Shown here: in pieces, positions 45,185 through 54,370 of the stretch
How positions within the stretch are numbered: position 1 is the first letter of the stretch
Layout: each line of letters begins with the position of its first letter
Origin: Planctomycetaceae bacterium
GTDB taxonomy: Bacteria > Planctomycetota > Planctomycetia > Planctomycetales > Planctomycetaceae
NCBI GenBank assembly: GCA_020426325.1
Contig: JAGQQG010000019.1
Location: 1-64,000 of the forward strand
Direction of reading: 5' to 3'
DNA: 64,000 bases
Notes under the pieces: generated by a model
The model's database searches: none
Told to the model about the DNA's origin: nothing
Seen by the model: only the letters and a program-made list of their open reading frames with translations
Translations under genes and position numbers: made by a program

Positions 45185-46114
45185 ATGCGGATTTGTCGGT
45201 TTGAGAAGTCGGGAAATGTGGCTGCGGGCTTCTACACGGATGACCATGTCATTCCGCTTTCGGTTGCGGCAACCGCGACGGGTCTGGATGCTCCCGAGGG
45301 AGCCGATCTTGTCTCACTGTTGCCTGGTGGAGATCAGCGAAAGGCCGTTGTGGCACTGCAGGAGGCGTACGCCAAACTCTCAGAGGAGAAGAAACAGAGC
45401 ATCGCGATTCCGGTCGCTGATGTTTCACTTCTGGTGCCGATTCCTGTGCCCGGCAAGCTGATGATGCTCGCTGGCAACTACTCGAAGCATGTGGAAGAGA
45501 CCGGCGGACAAGCGGTTGTGCGGGAGAGTACGTTTCCGTACGTATTCATGAAACCGACGACCACGTTGACAAATCCGGGTGATCCGATTCGCATTCCCGC
45601 GATCAGTCCGAACCACATTGATTGGGAAATCGAATTCGGGATCATCATTGGCAAGACGTGCAAAGGAGTTTCTGAAGAGGAAGCACTTGATTATGTCGCT
45701 GGCTACACGGTGGTGAACGACATCTCAGACCGCAAATACCGGCCCAATCCGGGGCGGGTGGAGCGACCGAAAGACACCTTTTTCGACTGGCTGCACGGCA
45801 AATGGCATGACACGTTCTGTCCGATGGGCCCTTGTGTCCTCCCTGCGGATGAAGTCACTGACCCTCAGAATCTGCCCATGAAGCTCACTGTAAACGGCGA
45901 TGTCGAACAGGACGCATCGACCGCGGAGATGGATTTCCCGGCGGCAGCGGTCGTCTCGTTCGTCTCAAGTTGGGTGAGGCTGAATCCCGGCGACATCATC
46001 TCGACCGGGACCCCGGATGGCGTGGGGGTGGCCAAAGGCAAATTCCTCAAGCCGGGTGACGTCGTCGAAGCCTCGATCGGCAGCATCGGCGTGCTGCGGA
46101 ATCCAGTCGAGTAA
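45185..46114 (+). CDS. Fumarylacetoacetate hydrolase family protein
   Basis: A 309-residue metalloenzyme. The catalytic domain starts near residue 85 (KLMMLAGNYSKHVEE); IDWEIEFGIIIGKTC supplies the Glu ligands, VVNDISDRKY follows, and GDIISTGTPDGVG is the family's C-terminal block. Members hydrolyse or decarboxylate acylpyruvates and 2-oxo acids, including sugar-derived ones. AAGGAG is 6 nt before ATG 45185. The MMPL gene follows after 8 nt, so they are probably cotranscribed, though a functional link is not obvious. Confidence 0.92.
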   Translation: MRICRFEKSGNVAAGFYTDDHVIPLSVAATATGLDAPEGADLVSLLPGGDQRKAVVALQEAYAKLSEEKKQSIAIPVADVSLLVPIPVPGKLMMLAGNYSKHVEETGGQAVVRESTFPYVFMKPTTTLTNPGDPIRIPAISPNHIDWEIEFGIIIGKTCKGVSEEEALDYVAGYTVVNDISDRKYRPNPGRVERPKDTFFDWLHGKWHDTFCPMGPCVLPADEVTDPQNLPMKLTVNGDVEQDASTAEMDFPAAAVVSFVSSWVRLNPGDIISTGTPDGVGVAKGKFLKPGDVVEASIGSIGVLRNPVE

Positions 46115-46122
46115 CGCATATC

Positions 46123-48357
46123 GTGAGCCGGTGGAATCGATTGGCCCTCGTGATTGCGGGTTTCACCCTGCCTTGGATGATCTGGGCCTCGCTGCGCATC
46201 GACATGAACTCGGGCGGTGTGACGAACTGGCTTCCCGAAGGGCGACCGGCACGTCTGCGTTATGACCAATTCGTCGAGCAGTTCGGCGTTGATGATTACC
46301 TGATCATCAGTTGGCCCGGATGTACGCTCGACGATCCGTGCGTTGCGAAATTCGCGGAGGCCCTCCGGGAACGTCCGGCGACGTCGGCTGTTGTACGAGA
46401 CGTGAAAACGGGACAGGAGACCGTAGAGGAGTTGACTTCGCCTCCTCTCCGTCTCTCTCGGGCCGATGCGATTGATCGATTGCAGGGGATTCTTGTCGGT
46501 CCCGATCGGGAAACCACCTGTCTCATCGTTCGAACCGAGAAGGTGGGCACAGATCCCGCACCGGTCTTCGATCTGATCTGTCGCACCGCGGAGGAAGTCT
46601 GCGGAAAAACTCGTGACGACCTGCGGATCGGCGGAAGCACATTTGAGGCAGTCTCGATCAATGAAGCCAGCAGTCGAGCAGTCCGCCGCTACGCAGTCCC
46701 CGCCGGGCTGGCATCGCTAATCATAGCGGCTCTGTTTTTGCGTGATGTGCGAACGACGGTTTCGATCTTTGCGGTGTCTGCATTCTCCCAGTTGATGGCG
46801 ATCGGTGTCCTCGATCTCACGCTTGGACGTATGAATGTCCTGCTCATCGTGATGCCGACATTGGTCTACGTGCTGACGATGTCAGGAGCCATCCATCTCG
46901 TGAACTATTGTCTCGATGAAGCTCGTGACGTTGGTTTGGGTGAGGGGGTCCGACTGGGCATGCGTGCCGGGCGGGTGCCCTGTTTGCTCGCATCGGTCAC
47001 GACAGCGATCGGGCTGCTTTCCCTGTGCGTGAGTCAGGTCCATCCTGTACGGGAATTCGGCTTCTACGCGGCACTTTGCCTGGTCCTCAGTCTGCTGGTG
47101 CTGTTCTTTCTGCTTCCCGGGTGCTTGTTGTGGAGAATCGGGAGTTCCCACTGGCACACGCAGACCGAACCTCCAAAGTTCACGGTTCGAGTAAAGTCCG
47201 GTCTGATGTGCGTGGCAGAGGCTGTTCTCGCAAGACCCGGCGTGTGGGCCGTCAGCCTCATCGTGCTGCTTGTCGTTGGTGCCATCGGACTGAAGGATCT
47301 CCGCACGGTCGTAGACTTCGACCAGATGTTTCCCGAGCAAAGCGAAGTCATTCGTAACTACACCTGGCTGGAGGATCACATCGGGCCGATGATCCCGATT
47401 GAGATGTTGATTGACGTGCCTGCCGACAGTCACCGTACGACGCGCGAACGGGTCGAACTCGTTCAGGATATCGAGCAGGAACTGGCGCAATTGCCGTTTG
47501 TGACGGGAACCCTCTCTGCAGCAACGTTTGTCCCGTCCGTCACAGGACAGACGACTCTCCAGACCATCATCAGAAACCGGCTCAGCGATCAGCAACTGGA
47601 CAAACGCCTCGAAAGCTTTAAGGACGACGGGTTGCTGTTCAGCGAGCACGGCCAGCAGAGGTGGCGGGTGACGTTTCGTCTCCCCGCCCGCGGTGTGTGG
47701 GATTACTTCGATCTCTCCCGTCAGGCGACGGAGACTGCAGAGGCCATTGTGGCCAATCAGGACCGCTGGCGAGATCAGGAGGTTCAGATCTCAACCACAG
47801 GCATGATGCCTTTGAAAGATGAGACCAATCAGCAGTTATTCGAGGACTTGGCCCGCAGCTACCTGACCGCATTCGTGCTGATCTGCCCGTTGATGATGAT
47901 CATCCTGCGAAGTTTCTCGGCGGGCGTCGTCGCGATGCTGCCCAATGTGATGCCCACATTACTTGTGTTCGGTGCCCTCGGCTGGCTCGGTCGCTCAGTC
48001 GATATTGGCACAGTCCTCTGTGCGAGCGTGGCGCTGGGGATCGCGGTTGACGACACGGTGCACTTCCTGACCTGGTTTCGTCGTGGATTGTCGGATGGTC
48101 TGTCTCGCGTGCAGGCAGTGCGATTCGCCTATGACCGGTGTGCTCTGGCCATGCTGCAAACCACTTTGATCTGTGGTTGCGGCATGCTCATCTTCGGACT
48201 CAGCGACTTCGTGCCAGCCAGCCATTTCGCCATCCTCCTGGCGATTCTTCTGGCAACCGCCCTGGCCGGCGACCTGTTACTGCTCCCGGCCCTGCTGTGC
48301 TCACCGGTCGGACGTCTGTTTGAACGGGGAACTCATCAGCGAGTTTCTGTTGAATGA
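46123..48357 (+). CDS. MMPL/RND-family exporter
   Basis: A 744-residue transporter. TM1 (LALVIAGFTLPWMIWASLRI) precedes an extracytoplasmic domain, then a five-helix bundle (about 190-350) including MNVLLIVMPTLVYVLTMSGAIHLVN. A second TM/loop/bundle set (about 370-735) follows, including VALGIAVDDTVHFLTWFRRG, the RND motif-D-like stretch with Asp residues for proton coupling. It is shorter than HAE RND pumps and fits MMPL-type lipid or hydrophobe exporters. GTG 46123 lacks a strong Shine-Dalgarno and probably relies on coupling to the upstream gene. The 3' end overlaps the convergent gene by 22 nt. Confidence 0.9.
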   Translation: MSRWNRLALVIAGFTLPWMIWASLRIDMNSGGVTNWLPEGRPARLRYDQFVEQFGVDDYLIISWPGCTLDDPCVAKFAEALRERPATSAVVRDVKTGQETVEELTSPPLRLSRADAIDRLQGILVGPDRETTCLIVRTEKVGTDPAPVFDLICRTAEEVCGKTRDDLRIGGSTFEAVSINEASSRAVRRYAVPAGLASLIIAALFLRDVRTTVSIFAVSAFSQLMAIGVLDLTLGRMNVLLIVMPTLVYVLTMSGAIHLVNYCLDEARDVGLGEGVRLGMRAGRVPCLLASVTTAIGLLSLCVSQVHPVREFGFYAALCLVLSLLVLFFLLPGCLLWRIGSSHWHTQTEPPKFTVRVKSGLMCVAEAVLARPGVWAVSLIVLLVVGAIGLKDLRTVVDFDQMFPEQSEVIRNYTWLEDHIGPMIPIEMLIDVPADSHRTTRERVELVQDIEQELAQLPFVTGTLSAATFVPSVTGQTTLQTIIRNRLSDQQLDKRLESFKDDGLLFSEHGQQRWRVTFRLPARGVWDYFDLSRQATETAEAIVANQDRWRDQEVQISTTGMMPLKDETNQQLFEDLARSYLTAFVLICPLMMIILRSFSAGVVAMLPNVMPTLLVFGALGWLGRSVDIGTVLCASVALGIAVDDTVHFLTWFRRGLSDGLSRVQAVRFAYDRCALAMLQTTLICGCGMLIFGLSDFVPASHFAILLAILLATALAGDLLLLPALLCSPVGRLFERGTHQRVSVE

Positions 48358-49106
48358 ACAGTCTCTGGTCGCGGAGGAGGAGGGGGAAAGTCACCCTTCT
48401 CAGTTGCGGGCGTCGCGGGAGTCGCTTCAACATCCTCCGCAGGTTTTGCTGCGTCTGTTTCCTCTGCCGTCTCAGGCTCATTAATGACTGGCGGTTGAAT
48501 CGTGAGCAGGTATTCGGTCAGAAACGTCGTGGCTGCGAGCTGGTCATCGCTCAGGATGAGAAACATCCAACATTCACTACTCCACAACCAGCCGGTCGTA
48601 TTCGGGGGCGACACGGAGAAGTAGGTGGACCGATAATTGGACTGCGAGATCGTTGAGGTCACATGATTTGAGAAGTTGGTCTCCAGGCTTTCCTGAAAGA
48701 CCTGCGATAACTTCTCCTGCTCGGAATCATCCGCCAAGTAGGCGTAGACCTCGACATTTGTCAGAGCCGTTTCGTAGATGGCGTGACGTCCCTCTCGGTC
48801 GGCCAGTCCAAAATCCGCGGGACTGGCGGACGTGTCATGTTCCAGCAAAGTGAAGTTGCCGACAGCCTCGGGGAATAGCAATTCCTCTGATACGGTCGAC
48901 TCGGGTGCCCGCCAGCCATCTGGGAAGGCCTCGAACATCTGCTGTCTTGCCATTTCCTGGGTCACCTGCTGCATCACGTCGTTCATCTGCTGCATCGCAC
49001 GAGGAACGAAGAAAAACAGCCCTCCGCCGCAAACAAGAAAACACAGGAGCCCAAACAATCCACAACCGATGAGTATGGGGACGAGGATGCTTTTTTCTTC
49101 TGTCAT
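48336..49106 (-). CDS. Membrane-anchored protein of unknown function
   Basis: A 256-residue protein. One TM helix near the start (LVPILIGCGLFGLLCFLVCGGGLFFFV) is followed by a Met/Gln-rich helix and a globular part (about 60-205) with alternating beta-like strands (GNFTLLEHDTSASPADFG, HAIYETALTNVEVYAYLADD). The C-terminal 45 residues are Pro/Glu/Ala-rich and probably disordered. AGAGGAA is 9 nt before ATG 49106. The stop lies inside the last codons of the convergent MMPL gene. Function unknown. Confidence 0.8.
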   Translation of the reverse strand: MTEEKSILVPILIGCGLFGLLCFLVCGGGLFFFVPRAMQQMNDVMQQVTQEMARQQMFEAFPDGWRAPESTVSEELLFPEAVGNFTLLEHDTSASPADFGLADREGRHAIYETALTNVEVYAYLADDSEQEKLSQVFQESLETNFSNHVTSTISQSNYRSTYFSVSPPNTTGWLWSSECWMFLILSDDQLAATTFLTEYLLTIQPPVINEPETAEETDAAKPAEDVEATPATPATEKGDFPPPPPRPETVHSTETR

Positions 49107-49288
49107 GAAGGGGTTCCTCTGTATGATCGGCGAATCGGAGTGGACACCCTAGCGATTCACACCTAAACCACACAACTGGAAATGGTTAGAACGACCGCCC
49201 TGAGTGATTCCGGTCTTGACCTGAAACAACGACTCGTGGTTTGATCCGCACCCTTCCGCAACAGTGTCATGCAGATTTGACAGACAGG

Positions 49289-50605
49289 ATGTCGCCAATT
49301 CGATTGACAAACACGACTGAATCATCCGTGGCCGTTCTCGATCGTCAGACGGACGACAATCGCCTGTACGGTCTCGACTGGCTTCGGGCGGGGGCAGCCG
49401 TGCTGGTTGTCACACTCCACGCAGGAATTGCGTACCTCGTAGCCCGGATGCCGGGCCTGGCCTGGCCGACTCACGATCCCAGTGGTCATCCGACTGTGGA
49501 CGCGATCACATGGTGGATCAATGGCTTCATTATGCCGCTGTTTTTCGTCCAGAGTGGCTACCTCGCTTGCCAGATCATGTGTGCCAAAGGGCCTGAAGAG
49601 TTCCTCAAACATCGCACACGACGGCTGCTTGCCCCCTTCGCCTTGGGATGTGTCCTGATTCTGCCACTCGACCTCTACGCATGGCTGCTCGGTTGGGCAG
49701 GTGAAGGAAAGATCACGCTCCACAAACTCCGCAGCCTGAAGATCGATAGCCCTCTCGGGGATAATCTCTGGGGCGTATCGCATCTTTGGTTCCTGCAGTA
49801 TCTGTGGTTGTTTTGCCTCTGTGCGTGGGGGATGTGGCGAGTGGCGGAGTGGCAGAGTGGTAAAGTGACAAAGTCGCCAGATGGCAAGGTGGCGGAGAGC
49901 AATGGACTCAAATCTCGACAATCCTTCGGGAAGGTCACAGTCGCTCTCCTTGGAATCAGCACGTTCGCTCTGTGGTGGGAGCCGCAACTTGTGATTGGGT
50001 TCCGACATAGCTGGTGGCCTCAGCTGGCAAATCTGCTGTTTTACGCACCGTGGTTCACGCTGGGTTGGTTGAACTTCTCAAGTCGAGAAGCTCAGGGGGA
50101 ACGGAACTCACACAGGGCCTGCGAGTTGCGACTCCTGGCATCGCTGGGGATGTTTGCGATTCTGCTGCCGCTGATCCACCAGCATGTTGCAGATCCCCTT
50201 CAAGGGCCGGCCAGGGTCGTCTTGGCAACGTTGTTTGTCACACATGCCTGGCTGGCGGTGACAGGCTGGTTTGGTGTTTGTCTGCGATGGCTGAATCGCC
50301 AGCCACCGGCAGCGGTCAAATACATTGCAGAGGCTTCCTTCTGGATTTACCTGTTTCATCATCCCGTCGTTGGATTAACTCAGGTTTCGCTGTCGCAGGC
50401 CCCACTGCCGGTCGCGATTCGATTTCTATTGACCACTCTGATTGGAATGGTTCTGCCTCTGCTGACGTATCATGCTTTCGTACGCCAGACTTGGATTGGC
50501 GTCGTTCTCAGCGGCAGACGGCAAACGGTGCTCACTGAGCCTGACTCGTCCGAGATACTCCCGTTCCCGCAGCCAGAAGCCAGGCTGTTGAAGAAATCTG
50601 CATGA
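49289..50605 (+). CDS. Acyltransferase-3 family membrane protein
   Basis: A 438-residue integral membrane acyltransferase. The start YGLDWLRAGAAVLVVTLHAG carries the expected Arg and His of the family, followed by about ten TM helices. Members O-acylate sugars or other envelope molecules. The loop at about residues 185-207 is encoded by an 8-bp tandem repeat (49840-49871). TTG 49241 is in frame, but the 16 extra residues look non-native; ATG 49289 is preferred, with AGG close upstream. Confidence 0.85.
   Translation: MSPIRLTNTTESSVAVLDRQTDDNRLYGLDWLRAGAAVLVVTLHAGIAYLVARMPGLAWPTHDPSGHPTVDAITWWINGFIMPLFFVQSGYLACQIMCAKGPEEFLKHRTRRLLAPFALGCVLILPLDLYAWLLGWAGEGKITLHKLRSLKIDSPLGDNLWGVSHLWFLQYLWLFCLCAWGMWRVAEWQSGKVTKSPDGKVAESNGLKSRQSFGKVTVALLGISTFALWWEPQLVIGFRHSWWPQLANLLFYAPWFTLGWLNFSSREAQGERNSHRACELRLLASLGMFAILLPLIHQHVADPLQGPARVVLATLFVTHAWLAVTGWFGVCLRWLNRQPPAAVKYIAEASFWIYLFHHPVVGLTQVSLSQAPLPVAIRFLLTTLIGMVLPLLTYHAFVRQTWIGVVLSGRRQTVLTEPDSSEILPFPQPEARLLKKSA
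49840..49871 (+). repeat. 8-bp tandem repeat inside the acyltransferase gene
   Basis: Four units of about AGTGGCRR (starting at 49840, 49848, 49856 and 49864) run in tandem, with degenerate copies on to about 49900. The unit length is not a multiple of three, so each added or lost unit would shift the frame. The frame is intact here. Confidence 0.75.
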
Positions 50606-50660
50606 ATCCCCCGCGTGGTCGTGGCAGGGGGCGATTCTTGTGTGGTAAAAGAACGCTTGA

Positions 50661-52010
<1,350 letters not shown>

Positions 52011-52087
52011 GTCGTGCAGAGATTGCCGGTGCGTCGATAACTCTCATTGACGACCTGTCATCTCGATCAACTTTTTGCAATCGCGAG

Positions 52088-52116
52088 CCCACAGGTCCCG
52101 AGCCTGTGGGTTTTTT
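52088..52116 (+). terminator. Rho-independent terminator after eno
   Basis: The stem CCCACAGG/CCTGTGGG (52088-52095 and 52103-52110) has a 7-nt loop and is followed by six T residues. It lies 78 nt after the eno stop and ends only 10 nt before the next ATG (52127). Confidence 0.85.
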
Positions 52117-52126
52117 ATTGAATCTC

Positions 52127-52786
52127 ATGTCTGTTCCCCCTGGCCATTCCGCCTGTTCCCAACTCAGAACAGACGGAACTCCAGCTGTGAATCCGGTTCG
52201 GGGAACACTGATCTCACTCGGATTCTGGTGCTGTCTGCTCGGTGCGATCGCAGCCTACGGTCTGGTCGTGCTGTCCCCCAAGTTTGTGCGATGGTCACAA
52301 AAACAGCATGAGGTGGTAGACAATCAGCAGCAATTACTGGCTCTTCAGGAGGAGGTCACGTTCTGGACAGAGCTGACTGAGGAAATTGAAACAAACCCGG
52401 ATTTCCGGGACTCGCTGATGACATCGATGATGGGTTCGGCATCACCTTCCCGGCGAGTGATTCCGGTTGACGCCGCACAGAGGTATTCTCCACAGATGTC
52501 AGGGTCGGAATCTGAGATTCCCTCACAACAGCAGTCACCTCTCCTGAGGCTTTGTGAGCAGGTTGCAGGCTCTCCAATGCTGCAGACACTCATACTGGCA
52601 GGATCCGCCGGAGTACTTCTTTTTTCGTTCTCCTCACTTCTGGAGTCTCGCCCGCCGCGACGTCGACGAAGGTTCAGGCGCGTTTGCCCGTATTTCGTTC
52701 GGCGACTGTCGGGACTGGGAAGCCGCTACGTTTCTGGAAATTCCGACCGAAAAACCCGGTCACGCGGACTGATGACGGATGTTTGA
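52127..52786 (+). CDS. FtsB/DivIC-like septum-formation-initiator-type membrane protein
   Basis: About 219 residues. A TM helix (LISLGFWCCLLGAIAAYGLV, about 27-47) is followed by a coiled-coil stretch (QKQHEVVDNQQQLLALQEEV) and the end ETNPDFRDSLM...RRVIPVD, a layout like FtsB/DivIC. The gene lies after eno, the place ftsB holds in many proteobacteria. An unusual second hydrophobic segment (about 160-180) and a basic tail (RPPRRRRRFRR) follow. GTG 52186 may be the true start, since the first 20 residues look unlike the family. Assignment is by layout and context, not close similarity. Confidence 0.65.
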   Translation: MSVPPGHSACSQLRTDGTPAVNPVRGTLISLGFWCCLLGAIAAYGLVVLSPKFVRWSQKQHEVVDNQQQLLALQEEVTFWTELTEEIETNPDFRDSLMTSMMGSASPSRRVIPVDAAQRYSPQMSGSESEIPSQQQSPLLRLCEQVAGSPMLQTLILAGSAGVLLFSFSSLLESRPPRRRRRFRRVCPYFVRRLSGLGSRYVSGNSDRKTRSRGLMTDV

Positions 52787-53062
52787 GCGATGAGGGTTTT
52801 TGTGCTGAGTGAAAGCTTTCCGGCAACAGTCTTTCACCAGCTTACGTAACCGTGCGATCTACCTCAGAGTTGGCAATTCGTCATGTTGTCGCTCACACGA
52901 CCACGTGGAGTGTCCGATACCACAGACATATCGAGTCCTCTGTTGATCTCCACGGAAGGATGATCCGGAGCGTTCCGCCACGAATTAACGGGCAGGCTCG
53001 ATCGGATTCGCAAGAGGCGAATTTCGCAGTAACTCAAGGATTGAGGACGGGGGGGGCGACCC

Positions 53063-54064
53063 ATGGCGACACGGATGAACGCAGCAGCCAGCGCGTCGAT
53101 TGTGCTGATGACTTTCTTCATCATTGGGGCGGGATCGTCTCATGCACAAGTGGTGCCTGGCACCGGAACACTTCTCAATATGGACGACTTTGAAGACTCG
53201 AGCTGGGACTTCACGTTCAACTTTCCCAAAAGCAGCAAGGAAGAGGATGAACAGATCCGCTTCCCGCTGGGACGCTCCAGCAACGGACGTTGGTTCGAGA
53301 GCCCCAAACGAGGCACTCCTGATGTTGTGAAGCGAGTTGAAACCCCGATCGGTGGACTCGAGGGAAGCACGGGCAGCCTGTACATTCGATCTCGCGACAC
53401 GGGCATTCCCGGACGTCCAAGCTACAGTCAGAAGCAGGATGACTTCATCCTCAAAGCCAGCCCGTTGTCGATCTCACAGAGCCCGAACTTTGTTGTCCGT
53501 GTTTACCTGCCGCCGTGGGAAGAATGGGAACAGCGAACAGGTGTCTCCTTCGGAATTCGAGCCGGAGTTCAGGGTCCTCAAACAACAACGAAGCAGGTCG
53601 GTTTCGGCAAGTGGTTGTTCAAAGGGACGCGGACCGAGACTGTGACTGAAATGGAGCCGGTGTATCCGGGGTTCTTCATCCAGTTCAACTGCACCAAAGA
53701 TAAGAACTTCAAAGAAGATCACGCGGTCCTCATCATCCGTTCCGGAAACGATGGCCAGGATATCGTTGGCCCAAGAATTCACCAGACCGGCTGGTGGACC
53801 TTTGGCCAATCGCACACTCCAGATTCCCGCGTGCACTACTATGCCCACCCGGGCGTTGCAGATCTGACCGCAGACGATCTGATTATTTCGACGATGCCAC
53901 ACAGCAGACAGATCACGTACTTCAACACGATCTTCTTTAACGTCTGCAGCATCGACAACGGCTCCACCTGGTCGACCCCGTGGATCATTGATGACCCAAA
54001 GGTTTATTACCTGGGCGGAGGCAACCGGTCGATGGCGGGTGGTCGGCAGCAGATGCAGCGGTAA
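53063..54064 (+). CDS. Secreted protein of unknown function
   Basis: A 333-residue protein with a signal peptide (AAASASIVLMTFFIIGAGSSHA, cleavage near 29). The mature part is rich in aromatic and beta-prone segments (DDFEDSSWDFTFNFPKS, NFVVRVYLPPWEEWEQR, GFFIQFNCTKDKNF), like a jelly-roll or carbohydrate-binding fold, but I recognise no family. A G8 tract (53049-53056) lies just before ATG 53063. A terminator follows at 54112, so it appears monocistronic. Confidence 0.8.
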   Translation: MATRMNAAASASIVLMTFFIIGAGSSHAQVVPGTGTLLNMDDFEDSSWDFTFNFPKSSKEEDEQIRFPLGRSSNGRWFESPKRGTPDVVKRVETPIGGLEGSTGSLYIRSRDTGIPGRPSYSQKQDDFILKASPLSISQSPNFVVRVYLPPWEEWEQRTGVSFGIRAGVQGPQTTTKQVGFGKWLFKGTRTETVTEMEPVYPGFFIQFNCTKDKNFKEDHAVLIIRSGNDGQDIVGPRIHQTGWWTFGQSHTPDSRVHYYAHPGVADLTADDLIISTMPHSRQITYFNTIFFNVCSIDNGSTWSTPWIIDDPKVYYLGGGNRSMAGGRQQMQR

Positions 54065-54111
54065 GCAAGAAGTCAATTTTTCGACGAAATCGGGACCGCA
54101 CCACGTCGTCA

Positions 54112-54147
54112 GGCGACACGATCTGTAAAGATCGCGTCGCCTTTTTT
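54112..54147 (+). terminator. Rho-independent terminator after the secreted-protein gene
   Basis: The stem pairs GGCGAC (54112-54117) and CGATC (54119-54123) with GATCG (54130-54134) and GTCGCC (54136-54141), with one A/C mismatch and a 6-nt loop. Six T residues follow (54142-54147). It lies 48 nt after the stop codon. Confidence 0.85.
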
Positions 54148-54237
54148 CTTCTGCCGGTTTCACACCTCTCATGGTGGCAGGACAAGTTCCCAACACCGTC
54201 GGAATGAGCTTCACCCCAAGAAAATTGCACCTACGGT

Positions 54238-54306
54238 GGCACAGACATTTCTGTCTGTGCCAAGTCATTGGCTGAGCAGTCGTTATTGCAGACAGGAATG
54301 TCTGCA
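54238..54306. repeat. Pair of related palindromic elements
   Basis: Element 1: GGCACAGACA and its complement (arms 54238-54247 and 54252-54261, loop TTTC). Element 2: TGCAGACA and its complement (arms 54287-54294 and 54299-54306, loop GGAA). Both share the core GCAGACA/GCACAGACA and 4-nt loops and lie in the same convergent gap, like dispersed REP-type repeats. Confidence 0.7.
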
Positions 54307-54370
54307 CCACTCATCTTCTTCATGGTGATAGAATAGAGCTGTGTGAACTGGGGGATTCTGCAAACACCTT

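Larger units (their letters stand above)
54065..54370. other. Intergenic region with terminator and palindromic elements
   Basis: About 306 bp between the secreted-protein gene and the comEC stop. It holds the terminator at 54112-54147 and two palindromes at 54238-54261 and 54287-54306; nothing coding is seen. Confidence 0.6.

Noticed and set aside
53474..54310. Minus-strand ORF of 278 codons
   Set aside because: It runs antisense through the secreted-protein gene, its terminator and the palindromes, so it is not a gene.
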